From Deroplatys truncata (taxonomy: Eukaryota > Arthropoda > Insecta > Mantodea > Mantidae): a DNA stretch of 64,000 nucleotides. The notes under the pieces were generated by a model. That model was given only the letters and a program-made list of their open reading frames with translations. It made no database searches and was not told where the DNA came from. A program made the translations under genes and the position numbers. Below, piece by piece: positions 1 through 10,055 of the stretch. Numbering within the stretch: position 1 is the first letter of the stretch; each line of letters opens with the position of its first letter. The DNA lies in contig CM060985.1 in the NCBI GenBank assembly GCA_030765065.1, positions 173,622,096-173,686,095 of the forward strand, written 5' to 3'.

Positions 1-660
1 ATAATTTTAGTTACTGAGTTGTGTCACTAGGTACATATAAATCAAGAATTGCATGCTCACTCTTCTCCCATTTTGGTTCACTTGTTTTTGTCCAAGGTGT
101 TCACTTCCAATATCACTGGCCTTCAATGAAAAGCTTAACTGATTTATTTGGTACATTATGCTACACTAACTAGTGACTTGACTGTTGCTACAAATAATTC
201 AGCCATCTCATAATACTTCACTACATAATTGAGAATTTTTGTATTGCCTGCGTTTTTGCTTTGCAGCAATTCATATAGGACTTTTTCTTTCACTTAGTTT
301 CCCTTCCCAACTGTTGTTGATGCTTATAAATTCAGTCTTTTATGCATTACAGAAACCTTGTTTTTATGTAATGAAATTAAAATTTAATTTGATTTATTTG
401 AATGCTTCAGATTTGAACATTATACTCTTTTGTGTAACTGTTTTGTATAGGAAGTAAATAGCATTTGGAATGGTTTTAATGCAAATTTTTTTGCAGTGAA
501 TTTTTATCCAAAGATTATTATAGTTATGCAAGAAAATACATAGCAATTGTTTTAGAAACTCTCGACGGTTGTTGTTCATATGACACATTAGTCTTTTAAG
601 GGTTAATTTGGTATTTGAATGAATAATGAACAAGTATGTTTTATGCTGCTTTGACGTTTG
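1..660. other. AT-rich sequence without recognised gene
   Basis: The open frames here are short and their composition follows the AT bias. I see no domain, splice-flanked exon, terminal repeat or RNA gene. It may be intergenic or intronic. Confidence 0.5.
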
Positions 661-672
661 GTAAATGTAGAA

Positions 673-819
673 ATGTACACTTTTAAGAAATTCAAGGTGA
701 AGGATGAATATTCATTTCAACAAACCACTTACTTGGAAAGTAATAATTTCCTTGACTACAGCAACGAATTCTTGCAGAAGTCAAATAATGAAGAGGAGAA
801 ATTTAAACCAGAAAATTAA
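673..819 (+). CDS. unassigned 48-codon ORF followed by a poly(A) signal
   Basis: I do not recognise this protein. The ATG at 673 follows a possible splice acceptor AG at 669-670. The frame is closed upstream by a TGA at 652-654. The 48 residues are strongly charged, starting MYTFKKFKVKDEYS and ending in an acidic run plus KFKPEN, then TAA at 817-819. AATAAA sits at 855-860, about 36 bases past the stop. That arrangement would suit an alternative last exon or a very small gene, and the composition is less AT-driven than the surrounding frames. The polypyrimidine tract before the AG is poor, and no homologue comes to mind. A chance ORF remains quite possible. Confidence 0.25.
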   Translation: MYTFKKFKVKDEYSFQQTTYLESNNFLDYSNEFLQKSNNEEEKFKPEN

Positions 820-1744
820 GGGGACCATTCTGTAAAAATTCTGAAAAATACAATAATAAATGTTAGTGTTTTTAAGAGGGATGGTTGCTGACACTAAAAT
901 CATTTAAGTGACAGCCAACACAGGAGTGCAGTTTACAAGTCTAAAATCACCTAACCTTAAAAGTAAATTTTGTTTTTCATTGATTTTCATCATTCAGACT
1001 CCTCTTTGCAGTGCAAAAGTTTGCTTATTGCTTAGAACATTTTACCAAGAAGTCTTAACGCTAGGAGGACTAATCTGGTTAGTGATTTATAATTGTGTAC
1101 ATGTCACATATCGATGAACAAGTGAATGAAACTTTATAAATTTTCATGAATTTAGTAACTGCGGACCCCTTTAAAATTTTATTCTTGAAATATAATTATA
1201 AATCCTGTAATTTTACACTGCTACCTTTTAAGACCAAAGCTGGTCAGTTTGACCGGTAACGTATTTTGTCTTGTTTCAACGGTGTGTTAAAAATAATATA
1301 CTCATTGTCCTCTGCAAATAAAAATTAGTGATCCATTGTTTCTGGCTTGAAGAATCATTTACTGTTATTTAACAATGTAACATGTTTCAGTAACACGCGT
1401 AAAGGCTAAAAACTCATACTGCATTAGCTTATATGAGGTGCTTAGAATAGCAAAGGCATATGTGCCAAAAGCTAGTTTTGAGAAAAATGTGATTAAAGTT
1501 TTACTAAGCATTGTATATTAGAATAATTGATAAAAACATAAAGAAGTGTTAAGATGCTCTACTTCTTTGGTCTTTACAACATTTTTTGTTTTCAAACTTA
1601 CATATTGTTCCGACATGTGACAAGAAGTAGAGTCACTGTCTGTATCACTCATTGTGTTTAATAAAAGTAAATTACGCTAAATGCACTAAAGGCTTGTTCA
1701 ATGGTCGTTAATAAACAACACTTTAAATACACAACACTAAATGT

Positions 1745-2001
1745 ACTAATACCATGCTAGCCTCTAGTTCCCGAGGTTGTGGGTTCAAACCCAGCGGAGT
1801 GCGATGGATTTTTTCGGGTGTAAAAATCCTTAGCATGGCTTCCTTCAGAAGGGAAGTAAAGCTGTTGGTCCTGTGTCATAGATTTGTGGCACGTAAAAGA
1901 ACCTCAAGCCTGATAAAGAGACCTCTGAATAAAATTTCCGATCTTTCATGCTCGATATAGAATGGGATGGCAAGGACCATAGCAGTCAATTTAATTTAAT
2001 T
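1745..2001 (+). mobile_element. tRNA-derived SINE, family S1, copy 1
   Basis: The head carries a tRNA-like 3' half: the stem-loop CCTCTAGTTCCCGAGG, then a T-arm with the pol III B box GGTTCAAACCC (about 1792-1802). The body has a conserved block around GGCACGTAAAAGAACCTC (about 1889). The tail passes through a TATAGAATGGGA motif into an AT-rich end. Two diverged minus-strand copies occur at about 30 kb and 45.6 kb. No clear A box is seen, so the head is partial or diverged. Confidence 0.7.
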
Positions 2002-2814
2002 TCTAAATGTAGTAAATAAAACTTAATCCAAGAGCTGCAAGCCACCAGAAGGCACATTACAACTTTCTTTAAGATCAACGACTAAACTGATCAGATATCC
2101 CGTACAGGAAGGAATACATCCAGATAAAACTATTTACAAAGCCACAAAACCCTTTAAAATGGTTAAGGAATAACAATTTATGAGGGCTAAAGGACTGAAA
2201 ATAAACAGCACCTTCTGTTAAGTGAATTATTACTATGTTCTGTTAAAGAGCTGCTGTTGCAGTATAGTGGCTCATACAGCTTTGCTATTGTCGAGATCAG
2301 TGCAGCACATATGGTCAAACACCATGCTGTGTTCAAATGGAGTTTGTTCATTTCCAAGGTGTAGTGACCATTAACACTAACAGGTATGAAAGAGTACTCT
2401 TTATACTATATGTTGCAAGAAAAAACAAAAAAAAAAGCATACTTTGGCACATATGCCTCTGCTATTCTAAAGGCCTCATATGTGATGTGTTTTTTCTGTA
2501 CTAACATGGCACAGAGACATCTGAAAGATGACCATATATTGTCCAATGTTGAATCAGAAGGAGAAGATCCTTTCTTTTTATATGAAGGAGAGAGCTTGCA
2601 ATTAACAATGAGAATGGTGATAGTGATTAGATCCCTTTACAAGACGACATTAAATATGCAACTGTTAATTCTAAAATGATGATAAAGCACAAAAATGTCA
2701 TAAAGAGTTGTAATTAACAGTAGAACAGTTAAGGACCATAGATTATGGTAGTGTTCTTGATGATACCAGACCTCAGTGACACCTGTAGTTTGTGAGGCAT
2801 GGACATTAGAAAAA

Positions 2815-3115
2815 AGAAACATGAAAACAGAGTAACTGCTAATGAAATGAAATGTATGAGATACGCAGCAGGATGTACCAAAGGGGATCGTAAGCATAAC
2901 AAGGAAGTAATGAGAGAATTAACAATTGGAACCTGTACATGACCACATACGACATTACCAGAACAAATGGACAAATCTGCTGCATGGCACACATTACAAA
3001 TAGAATCCTAAAAGCCATGCTTCACTGTCATCCAAACGGGAAGAGATCTTTAGGTCATCAAAGGAAACGTTGCATTGATGCCATAGGGCCTGACACTTGA
3101 AAGGAAGAAGACTTC
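2815..3115 (+). pseudogene. 3' coding end of a non-LTR retrotransposon (RT/endonuclease type)
   Basis: Two short frames match the C-terminal tail usual in RTE/Jockey-like ORF2 proteins. The first, around 2838-2930, reads TANEMKCMRYAAGCTKGDRK followed by HNKEVMREL, the 'EM..LR..AG.T..D..RN..I..EL' pattern. The second, around 3018-3100, reads NGKRSLGHQRKRCIDAIGPD, the 'GKR..GRP..RW.D' pattern. The frames shift between them and no catalytic RT motif remains. It is a 5'-truncated, dead copy, probably inserted in the surrounding piggyBac-like remnant. Confidence 0.6.
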
Positions 3116-3364
3116 TTGATGAAAATAATTTCTCTTACATAATTTGTGGTAGTATTTTGAATGAAAATGATTTGTTCAATTTATATCAGAATAATATGTG
3201 TTTTATTAACGTAACGACATTAAAAGAAATTGTTAACCTTAAAATGAAGATTAAAGATACATATAACCTCAAAAAAGTGAAAGTTATTGAAGAGTGACAC
3301 ATTGGTCAAAATGACTGGTGCTGGTCTTATTAGGTAGTATAAAACTCCTCGTCTTAATATGTTG

Positions 3365-4525
3365 ATAATAATAAGCAAAGGCCATCCCTGAAAATTTTCA
3401 GAAAAGTAAAAATGACAAAGTGGAGGATTTTTGAAATATTCTTATTAATTAAAAAGTAAGAAGCATATACTTCTGAATTGGTTTTCTAAATTAATTCCTG
3501 TTGTAGTTGTATTTCATGTGATAAGTTAGTAAGACAGGTACGTTTAGCACCCAAACTAAATATAGTTCAGAAACTGCACTGCAAAGAGATTTTTCCTGTA
3601 GATCATTAAAAAGCAGAAAATAGTTTTCTTTCTCACAGAACTACCGGAACTGAACTGAAAATTTGGAAGTGTGTTTATAGAATATACCACAAATATCTGG
3701 TAGAAGAATCTAACTTAATTCCTTCAGAAATTATAAAATTATGAATTTTGCAGGTTATTGTTCCCCTTAAAGTAATACACATAAAACAGCCCAAATGCAG
3801 TCCTTATGTTTTCAAACTTCATGTGCTCAATAAATTATTTAAATCCAGTTTTAATGCTTTTATAGGCAGAATATTTTAGTAAATCTATATCATTTTGAAA
3901 AAGCAAAATCTTTAATTTCATAAAAGACAAAAGAATATAAAAATAGAGCAAATGCAATATTTTATCAAGAGCAATTTTTCACTACAGGCTGCTGCTTAAA
4001 TTTTTATTTCAGTTGGATAGCAAGAGAGGAATGAAATAAACGCTGATCTAGAGAGTTTGTGTTGATATCTTTAAGTGTAGATTACAAATAGTTCTCTCTC
4101 TGTCTGTCTCTTGTAGTTTAATTATTTTTCTGCCAAGGTAAGAATAGAACTGAGCATTATTGTGAAGTTGCTTTCATGTGATACAAGTAATACCAAAGTA
4201 CCAAAATAAAGCTCGGCTGGAAGGCAAAATGACTGACTGAGAAGTGCCAAACCAATTGACAAAAGCATTAAGTGGTAAAATAAAAGCATGATATGAACTA
4301 GTTTATATAATGTGTATTATTGTAACTACCATTAATATCATTATATGGTTTTTTTTTTCCTCCCATAGTAAACCCACATGTAGTAAGGAAACAAGTAAAT
4401 AATACTATTTAAAAAAAAAGTTTTTTTAATGTATGCTGTTTTTATCATGTGTATAAAAAAAAAGCAGTAAAAGAAATAAAATTTGGATGCCAAAATAAAG
4501 ATGGTCATGTTTTATTTTGTAGTTT
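3365..4525. other. AT-rich stretch with no recognised gene
   Basis: I see homopolymer A and T runs and a short CT-rich tract near 4095-4115, but no coding, RNA or terminal-repeat signal. Confidence 0.5.
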
Positions 4526-4532
4526 GTTAATA

Positions 4533-5016
4533 TACACTCCTGAGCAAAAAAAAAAGGTAACACTTGCATCGGTGCTTACACCACCCCACACATAGCTGAA
4601 CCTCCTCCATAAGGAACCCTTGGGAAACACATGCAAGCAACATAGCATTCCCCATACCTACCTCCTTCGTCTGGAGCCCTGAGGTTGAATCTGAATAGAG
4701 AACTTGGGTGCTCTCCACATGCCCTTGAGCAAAATGAGGATTATCTCCGAGTCTTCTTTTGCACACCCATTTGCTGAAGTTAATATTGCGAGCATTTTCT
4801 AGACTATTTCCTTACCTCAACTGCCACCATCTGACAATCTATTAAAAAACGGTCATCCCTTTGCGAAGCACATCTCGGGCAACATGATCCAGGAAGCCCA
4901 TCATAGGTGCATTGTTTGCAAAATCGTCTTACAGCTTGCAGAATACTTGTGGGTCTAGCTATATAACAATAGCTGCACCCATCTTCAATTAATGCAACAG
5001 CAGGGCTCAAAGGCAT
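4533..5016 (-). pseudogene. Tc1-like transposase remnant
   Basis: Read on the minus strand, it starts MPLSPAVALIEDGCSYCYIA at 5016, matching the 'MPLSPAERA.AV.L.E.G.SYR.IAR' helix-turn-helix start of insect Tc1-like transposases. An 'SQRDDRFL' match follows. In other frames come 'FRFNLRAPDE' and 'FPRVPYGGGSAMCG', corresponding to the first catalytic region and the 'VMVWGG' region. Coding decays before the later catalytic acids. CACTCCTGAGCAAAAA at about 4535 looks like a Tc1-type terminus; the partner terminus was not found. Multiple frameshifts and stops: dead. Confidence 0.6.
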
Positions 5017-5318
5017 CTTTCAGAGCACAAAATCTCAACACTAGACAATAAATGAAAGAGCATTCACCAGTGTAATATGATTTCTTTGCAATCACAACAA
5101 TGTTCAGTGTGGAATCACAGCATTGTTGGAGTGGTGGAAAAGTGGGGATTGGTAAAGCTTGATAGGCTCACCATAACAATGTTGCAAAGCAGCCAAGGAC
5201 CATCTAAATGCACCAGAGAAGTGCTAGAAGTTTTGCAAAGTGCATATGAAAACAAATTCTAGCAATGTGCCTAAATGACAACACATTTCAATTGTATCTA
5301 TATTTTTCACCTTTTTTT

Positions 5319-6194
5319 ACTTTCTCTACTACGTTTAGTAAGTAGGGGAAGTATTGTATTCCACCCAAAACTTCAATACCGAAATTTCACCGGAAATACA
5401 TGTTTTGAGACCCCCTGAATCCAAAAAAAGTATTTTTGGAAACATGTCCGTGTGTGTGTGTGTCTGTCTGTGAACAGCATAACTCGGAAATGAACAGTTG
5501 GATAAACACCAAACTTGGTATTTAGGTTCAGTATCTTCCAGAGATGCGACACGAAGGTTTTCAAGAAAATCCCCCCACCCCAGATTACCCTTTACATGGA
5601 AGATTTTTCGAAAATTTTAATTTTCTCAAAAATGGCTAATGATTTTGATTAAAATATCATATGTTTAAGATATTTTTATGACAAATAAAATGTATATCTT
5701 GAATTTCCTGGGAATGTCCCCAAAAGTATTCTTCATTGTGAACGACTTTTGCATAACTGGTAAACCATAAGAGATAGACAAAATTTTACTGCACAAAAAA
5801 TGTAGATCGCATTAAAATACACAATTTATGTCATATACATTTTTTTTGTTGAGTGAACCATTTTCGAGATATTGCTTGTTATTTATTCCCTTAAATTTTT
5901 CAATACTTATTTTCTCAAATGGGAATTCGTTATTCATTTTTTTTGTCTTGGATATGCAAAGAGTATTAATCTGTGGGAAAGGGAATGGTGCTGCACCTAG
6001 CAACCAGCTATTAAGAGATATGTATGTGCTTAAAGAGTACTGTATTTCTATATTGTCCTTGTAAATATATATTCCCCTTACATCTACAAGAAACTTAGCA
6101 ATAAGATAGAGTCTGCAAATGTTTATCTCGATTGACATGAAGTAGATGGAGAATAAGCGCTTGTAAAAATAGTTTGTACAAGAGTAGAGAAAGT
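5319..6194 (+). mobile_element. dispersed element family D, copy D1 (most complete)
   Basis: It runs from ACTTTCTCTACT (5319-5330) to GTAGAGAAAGT (6184-6194). In order: a terminal stem made with AGTAGGGGAAGT, the block ACCGAAATTTCACCGGAAAT, a GT/CTGT microsatellite, AACAGCATAACTC, ATTACCCTTTACATGGAA, several AATTTTCG-type blocks, AACTGGTAAACC, and a GAAGTAGAT block near the right end. It encodes no recognised protein. At least ten other pieces of the same family occur in both orientations, so it is mobile, but I cannot assign it to a transposon class. Confidence 0.75.
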
Positions 6195-6466
6195 CATGTG
6201 AGTGTAACACATCAGATTTTTTGCCTGGCAGTGTACTTAATGTCCCTTTCATAAACCAAACTAACTCTGGTTTTCAAATTTTCGCCACAAATGACTCACC
6301 TGTGAGTCTTAGCAGCTAAGATAGCTCCATAATTCATTGTTAAACCTGAAGATATGCAGTGAATTGATCAGACTTTTGTCAAGTGGCATAGTATCAAGGG
6401 AGACAATGTGTATTCTAAAGTTTGAGACAAACATTATTTTATCTGATTTTATGTTCTTTACTACAG

Positions 6467-6977
6467 AGAGAGCCAAAAAGCTATGAACCAGCTGTGCAGT
6501 GTTTTTCCTGTCTGCGTCCTTGTTGCCGTCTGCCATATCATAAAAGACACAGATAAAACCATACAAAATTTTTAAAAAGTAATTTTAAAGACTTTACTTA
6601 CCAACTTTACGAAAGGAGATTGTGAAACTGGCCACCGTCATTGTCCATGCATTTTTGGCACCTCTTTAGGAAACTGTCCATCACTCGTCGTAGTTCATGT
6701 TGAGAAATGCTGCAATTTCCTGGCGGATATTTTGTTTTAATTCTTCCAGGATATGTGGGTTTGTCTTGTACACTTTATGTTTTAAGTTACCCCACAAATC
6801 TCTACTAATAATTATGTCCTCAAATACACTTTCATAAAGTTGTTAAGAAAGTCTTTAAAAGAAGTTTTATAAATGTTGTATGGTTTCATCTGCGTCTTTC
6901 TATGATAGCGGCAGATGGCAACGAGCGCCGAGGATGCGGACAGGAAAAATGCCACACAGCCAGTTCATAGTCTTTTG
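6467..6977. mobile_element. short ITm-superfamily transposon with about 150-bp terminal inverted repeats
   Basis: The left arm (about 6467-6617) and right arm (about 6828-6977, inverted) match over roughly 150 bp. Shared blocks include TTTTTCCTGTC, GTTGCC.TCTGCC, GATRAAACCATACA and TTTTAAAGACTTT. Between them is only the C-terminal end of a transposase. This is a deletion derivative of an element whose end also appears at 48.7-48.9 kb. The right arm abuts D copy D2, suggesting insertion into D. Confidence 0.7.
6607..6818 (-). pseudogene. C-terminal transposase fragment (IS630-Tc1-mariner superfamily, 'FFLWG' type)
   Basis: The minus-strand translation contains LWGNLKHKVYKTNPHILEEL, then KQNIRQEI, and ends near GQFHNLLS with TAA at 6607-6609. 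This is the usual C-terminus ('FLWG.LK..VY...P.T..EL...I..EI ... GG.FQHLL') of an insect ITm transposase family. It lies inside the 0.5 kb long-TIR element and overlaps its left arm. Nothing upstream of the third catalytic region survives. The same ending is seen at 48.9 kb and 17.4 kb. Confidence 0.65.
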
Positions 6978-7701
6978 TATTCAATACCAAAATTTCACCG
7001 AAATACACAATCCAGAAAAAAAAAACAAGAAATAGTTGTGTATGTGCATGCAGCATAACTCTTAAACAAAAAGTAAGATAAATACCAAGCTTGCTATCTA
7101 AGTGAAGTATCTTCCAAAGATGCAACATGAAGGCTTTCAAGAAAACCCCCAATCCCCGATTACCCTTTACGTGGAACATTTTTTCAAAAATAGTTCTAGT
7201 GATTTTGATTAATATATCCTATATTAAAGATATGTACATGATATATAAAATGTATATCTTAAATTTTCTGGGAATAGCCAGTGAAGTCCACTTCATTCAG
7301 AAGGAATTTTGCATAATCAGATATAACTGGTAAACGTTAAGTGATAGACGAAAAGCACTGCACAAAAAATATAGATCGCTTTAAAACACAATTTCAAATA
7401 ACTTTTTTCATGGCATCAGCCATTTCCAAGCTGGAATGGTTCAAATTATTCAACACTTGGTGATTCTTTTAAAATCCTGTTAATTCAGTTGTTTCTCGCG
7501 ATGTCATGGATCAGTATGGAATTTTAACGCCAGCATATAGCGTCCAGTTTTTAAACATTTGACTATCGCTGTCTAAACAAAATATGTAACGTAGCTATTT
7601 CTGCAAAGGTTTATTTGGATTAAAATGAAGTAGATAGGAAAATAAACTTTCTTAGGAATAGTTTTTATACCCACTAATAAACAATAGAGGGTATAGAAAG
7701 T
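6978..7701 (+). mobile_element. family D, copy D2 (5' truncated by a transposon)
   Basis: It begins at the ATACCAAAATTTCACCG block directly after the long-TIR element and keeps the body blocks AACATGAAGGCTTTCAAG, ATTACCCTTTACGTGGAA and TATAACTGGTAAACG. It ends GTATAGAAAGT followed by the conserved CATGTGAATGTAACACA. Confidence 0.7.
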
Positions 7702-7736
7702 CATGTGAATGTAACACACAAGAGTTATGATGTTCA

Positions 7737-7850
7737 TACTTATGGACACCTTTTTTGGCCCTGAAAACATGTATTTCTGGTGAAACCTTGATGTCAAACT
7801 TTTGGGTGAATCTACTACTACCTCTGTCTACTATAAGTAGGTGCTAGAGA
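7737..7850 (-). mobile_element. family D left-end fragment in inverted orientation (D3)
   Basis: It reads ACATGTATTTCTGGTGAAA, then a TTTTGGGTGAAT block, then CTAGAGAAACT, the complement of the D left end. It starts only about 35 bp after the right end of D2, so the two may be one element with inverted ends. Confidence 0.6.
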
Positions 7851-8328
7851 AACTGCACAGTACAGCAAGAAGACTCTGGCAACAAGCTTTTGCACCTGCG
7901 GAGAAATTTGAGCCTTAAGACATAGAGAAGAGAGCAAGCAGTCACTGAAAATTAAAATTAACTTTAGTTTTATTTATGGACACATGGAACTTTCTCTACT
8001 CTCTATCATGTATTAGTGGGTATACAAATGATTCATACAAAAGTTTATTTTTCTAAGAAATAGCTACATTACACATTTTATTATAGATACAAAGAGAACA
8101 GCGGCAGTCAAATGTTCAAGAACTGGACACTATATGCTGGCCTTAAAATTCTATAATCTTTTCATGTAATGCCAGAAACAACTTAATGTAGACAGAACTT
8201 TAAAAGAGTGACAAAGTATTGAACAATTCAAACTATTAATAATGCATATCTGAAAATGGCTGATGCCACAAAAAACTTACTTGAAAGAAATTTTTTGTTT
8301 TAAAGAGATCTACATCTTTTGTGTGGTA

Positions 8329-9615
8329 CGAGGGCAGTCACAGAAGTACCCGACCTGATGTATAGATAGTGGTTGTTGTTTCAAACAAATAACTGTGATA
8401 GAAAGTACCAACCTTATAAAGCTTAAGTCTGAAGTTTGATGATGCTACGTCGTTTAGTAATTGTTTGGCAGCCATCAATAGTGAACGCTCTCAGCAAATT
8501 TGTAAACTTGGATAAATCTGGCCATCATTATGTGATACAATATTTCATTTGAAAGGTCTTATTCCAACTAATATTAAAGCTGTGCTAGATTCTACTCTGG
8601 GGTAGTCTGCTCCTTTGTTTACAACAGTAAAATATTGGGTGGCAGAGTTTAAGCGAGGCCGTACAAGCTGCCAAGACGAACATCGCAGTGGTCAACCAAA
8701 TGAGGTGAACATGCCAGAAATTGTGAGGAAAATCCACAAAATGGTATTGGATGACCTTTGACTGAGTGCGCAAGCTAGTAGACATCATAGGCATTTCAAA
8801 AAGTGTTGTACATCGCATACTGACTGAAAATTTAGATATGAGAAAGTTATGCACAAGATGGGTGCCACGTTTACTCACAATGGAACAAAAGCAGCATCGC
8901 GAAGATGTTTCAGTCGAGTGTTTGGCAATGTTTTGCTGCAATAAAGCCGAGTTTTTGTATTGATTCATAACCATGGATGAAACATGGGTCCATCACTTCA
9001 CACCTGAGACAAAGGAACAGTCAAAACAGTAGACTGAATGGGGAGAATCGGCTCCAAAGAAGGTGAGAGAGTTCCATCTACTGGCAAGGTCACGGCATCA
9101 GTTTTTTGGAATGTGTGTGGAACAATTTTCATTATCTTCAAAAAGGAAAAGCAATCAATGGTGAGTATTATACAATCTTATTGCAGTGTTTGAATGATGA
9201 AATCAAGCAAAAATGGCCACATTTACTGTAAAAGAAACATTTTTTTCATCAAGACAATGCACCAGTTCACACATCCATTATCGCCATGACCAAAATCAAT
9301 GAGTTAAAGTTTGAATTGCTTCCTCATCCACCCTATTCGCCAGATTTAGCCCCCTCTGATTATTTTCAATTTCCAAAGTTGAAAAAAATAGCTTGGTGCT
9401 AAAAGATTTGCCAACAGTGCAGAGCTGGAGTCTGCAGTTGATGGCTATTTTGCAGAACTCGATGGTTCTCAGTATAAACAGGGTATCGAAGCTATTGAAC
9501 ATCGCTGGGAAAATTGTATCAAGCTAAAAGTTGACTATGTAGAGAAATAAAGATGTTTCTTCCCAAGCTTTTTGTTTTTTCTTTGTTAGGTCGGGTACTT
9601 CTGGGACAGCTCTCG
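8329..9615 (+). mobile_element. mariner element, lineage 1 copy A (dead), flanked by TA
   Basis: The inverted ends are CGAGGGCAGTCACAGAAGTA at 8329 and, inverted, CGAGAGCTGTCCCAGAAGTA ending at 9615, with TA on both sides (8327-8328, 9616-9617). The length, about 1.29 kb, is typical of mariner. It is inserted in D4. The sister copy at 25.7-26.9 kb is much better preserved. Confidence 0.9.
8508..9550 (+). pseudogene. mariner transposase, heavily mutated (copy A)
   Basis: The expected start ATG is TTG at 8508-8510. Recognisable segments are LDKSGHHYVIQY at the start, SKSVVHRILTENLDMRKLC and WVPRLLTMEQKQH in the helix-turn-helix and linker, then TMDETWVHHFTPET containing the first catalytic Asp. 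Later regions are in other frames with many stops: the 'QDNAP.HT' region near 9256 and 'SPDLAPSDYF' near 9340. The reading frame ends with TAA at 9548. A full-length relative would have about 345 residues. It cannot make a transposase. Confidence 0.85.
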
Positions 9616-10055
9616 TACTTTCTCATCTATTGCTTAACATTTACCAGTTATAAAAAATTCCTTTTGAATGAAGAGCACTATGCTGCTCTCAGAGAATTCA
9701 GGATATACATTTTATCTGTCATGCAAATATCTTTAATATATGGTATTTTAATCATAATCATTAATCATTTTCCAGGAAATCAAATATTTCGAAAGATGTT
9801 CCATGTAAAGCGTAGTTTGAGGCTGGGGATTTCCTTAAAGATCTTTGGAAGATACTGAAGTTAAATACCAGGTTTGGTATTTATCCAACTTTTCATTTTT
9901 GAGTTATGCTGTTTACACACACAGGCCTTTTTCTATAAAAATACGTTTTTTATTCAGGGGTTCTCAAACATATATTTCCAATGAAATCTTAGTATCAGAT
10001 GTTTGGGTGGAATACCATACCTTCTCTACCTATTATGTATGCGGTAGAGAAAGTG

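Larger units (their letters stand above)
1055..3357. mobile_element. decayed piggyBac-like element bounded by TTAA
   Basis: A TTAA at 1055-1058 begins TTAACGCTAGGAGGAC. A TTAA at 3354-3357, read inward on the other strand, begins TTAAGACGAGGAGTTT. Inside lie inverted copies of GGTCAGTTTGACC (1242-1254) and GGTCAAAATGACTGG (3304-3318), with CTACCT..TAAGACCA beside both. Family knowledge: piggyBac elements duplicate TTAA and carry subterminal inverted repeats. No piggyBac transposase domain is recognised inside; the open frame near 2386-2679 is acidic but unplaced. A SINE and a non-LTR tail lie within it. The unequal spacing of the internal repeats weakens the call. Confidence 0.35.
7985..10055 (-). 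mobile_element. family D, copy D4, split by a mariner
   Basis: The minus-strand D sequence runs from the right end (ACTTTCTCTACTCTC at about 7990) to 8326 and resumes at 9618. It continues through AGGATATACATTTTATCTG, TTCCATGTAAAGCG and the TTTGGGTGGAATACC block to GGTAGAGAAAGT near 10050. The interruption is exactly the mariner at 8329-9615. Confidence 0.7.

Noticed and set aside
5812..6252. 146-codon minus-strand ORF
   Set aside because: It lies inside non-coding family D and is not kept open in other D copies.
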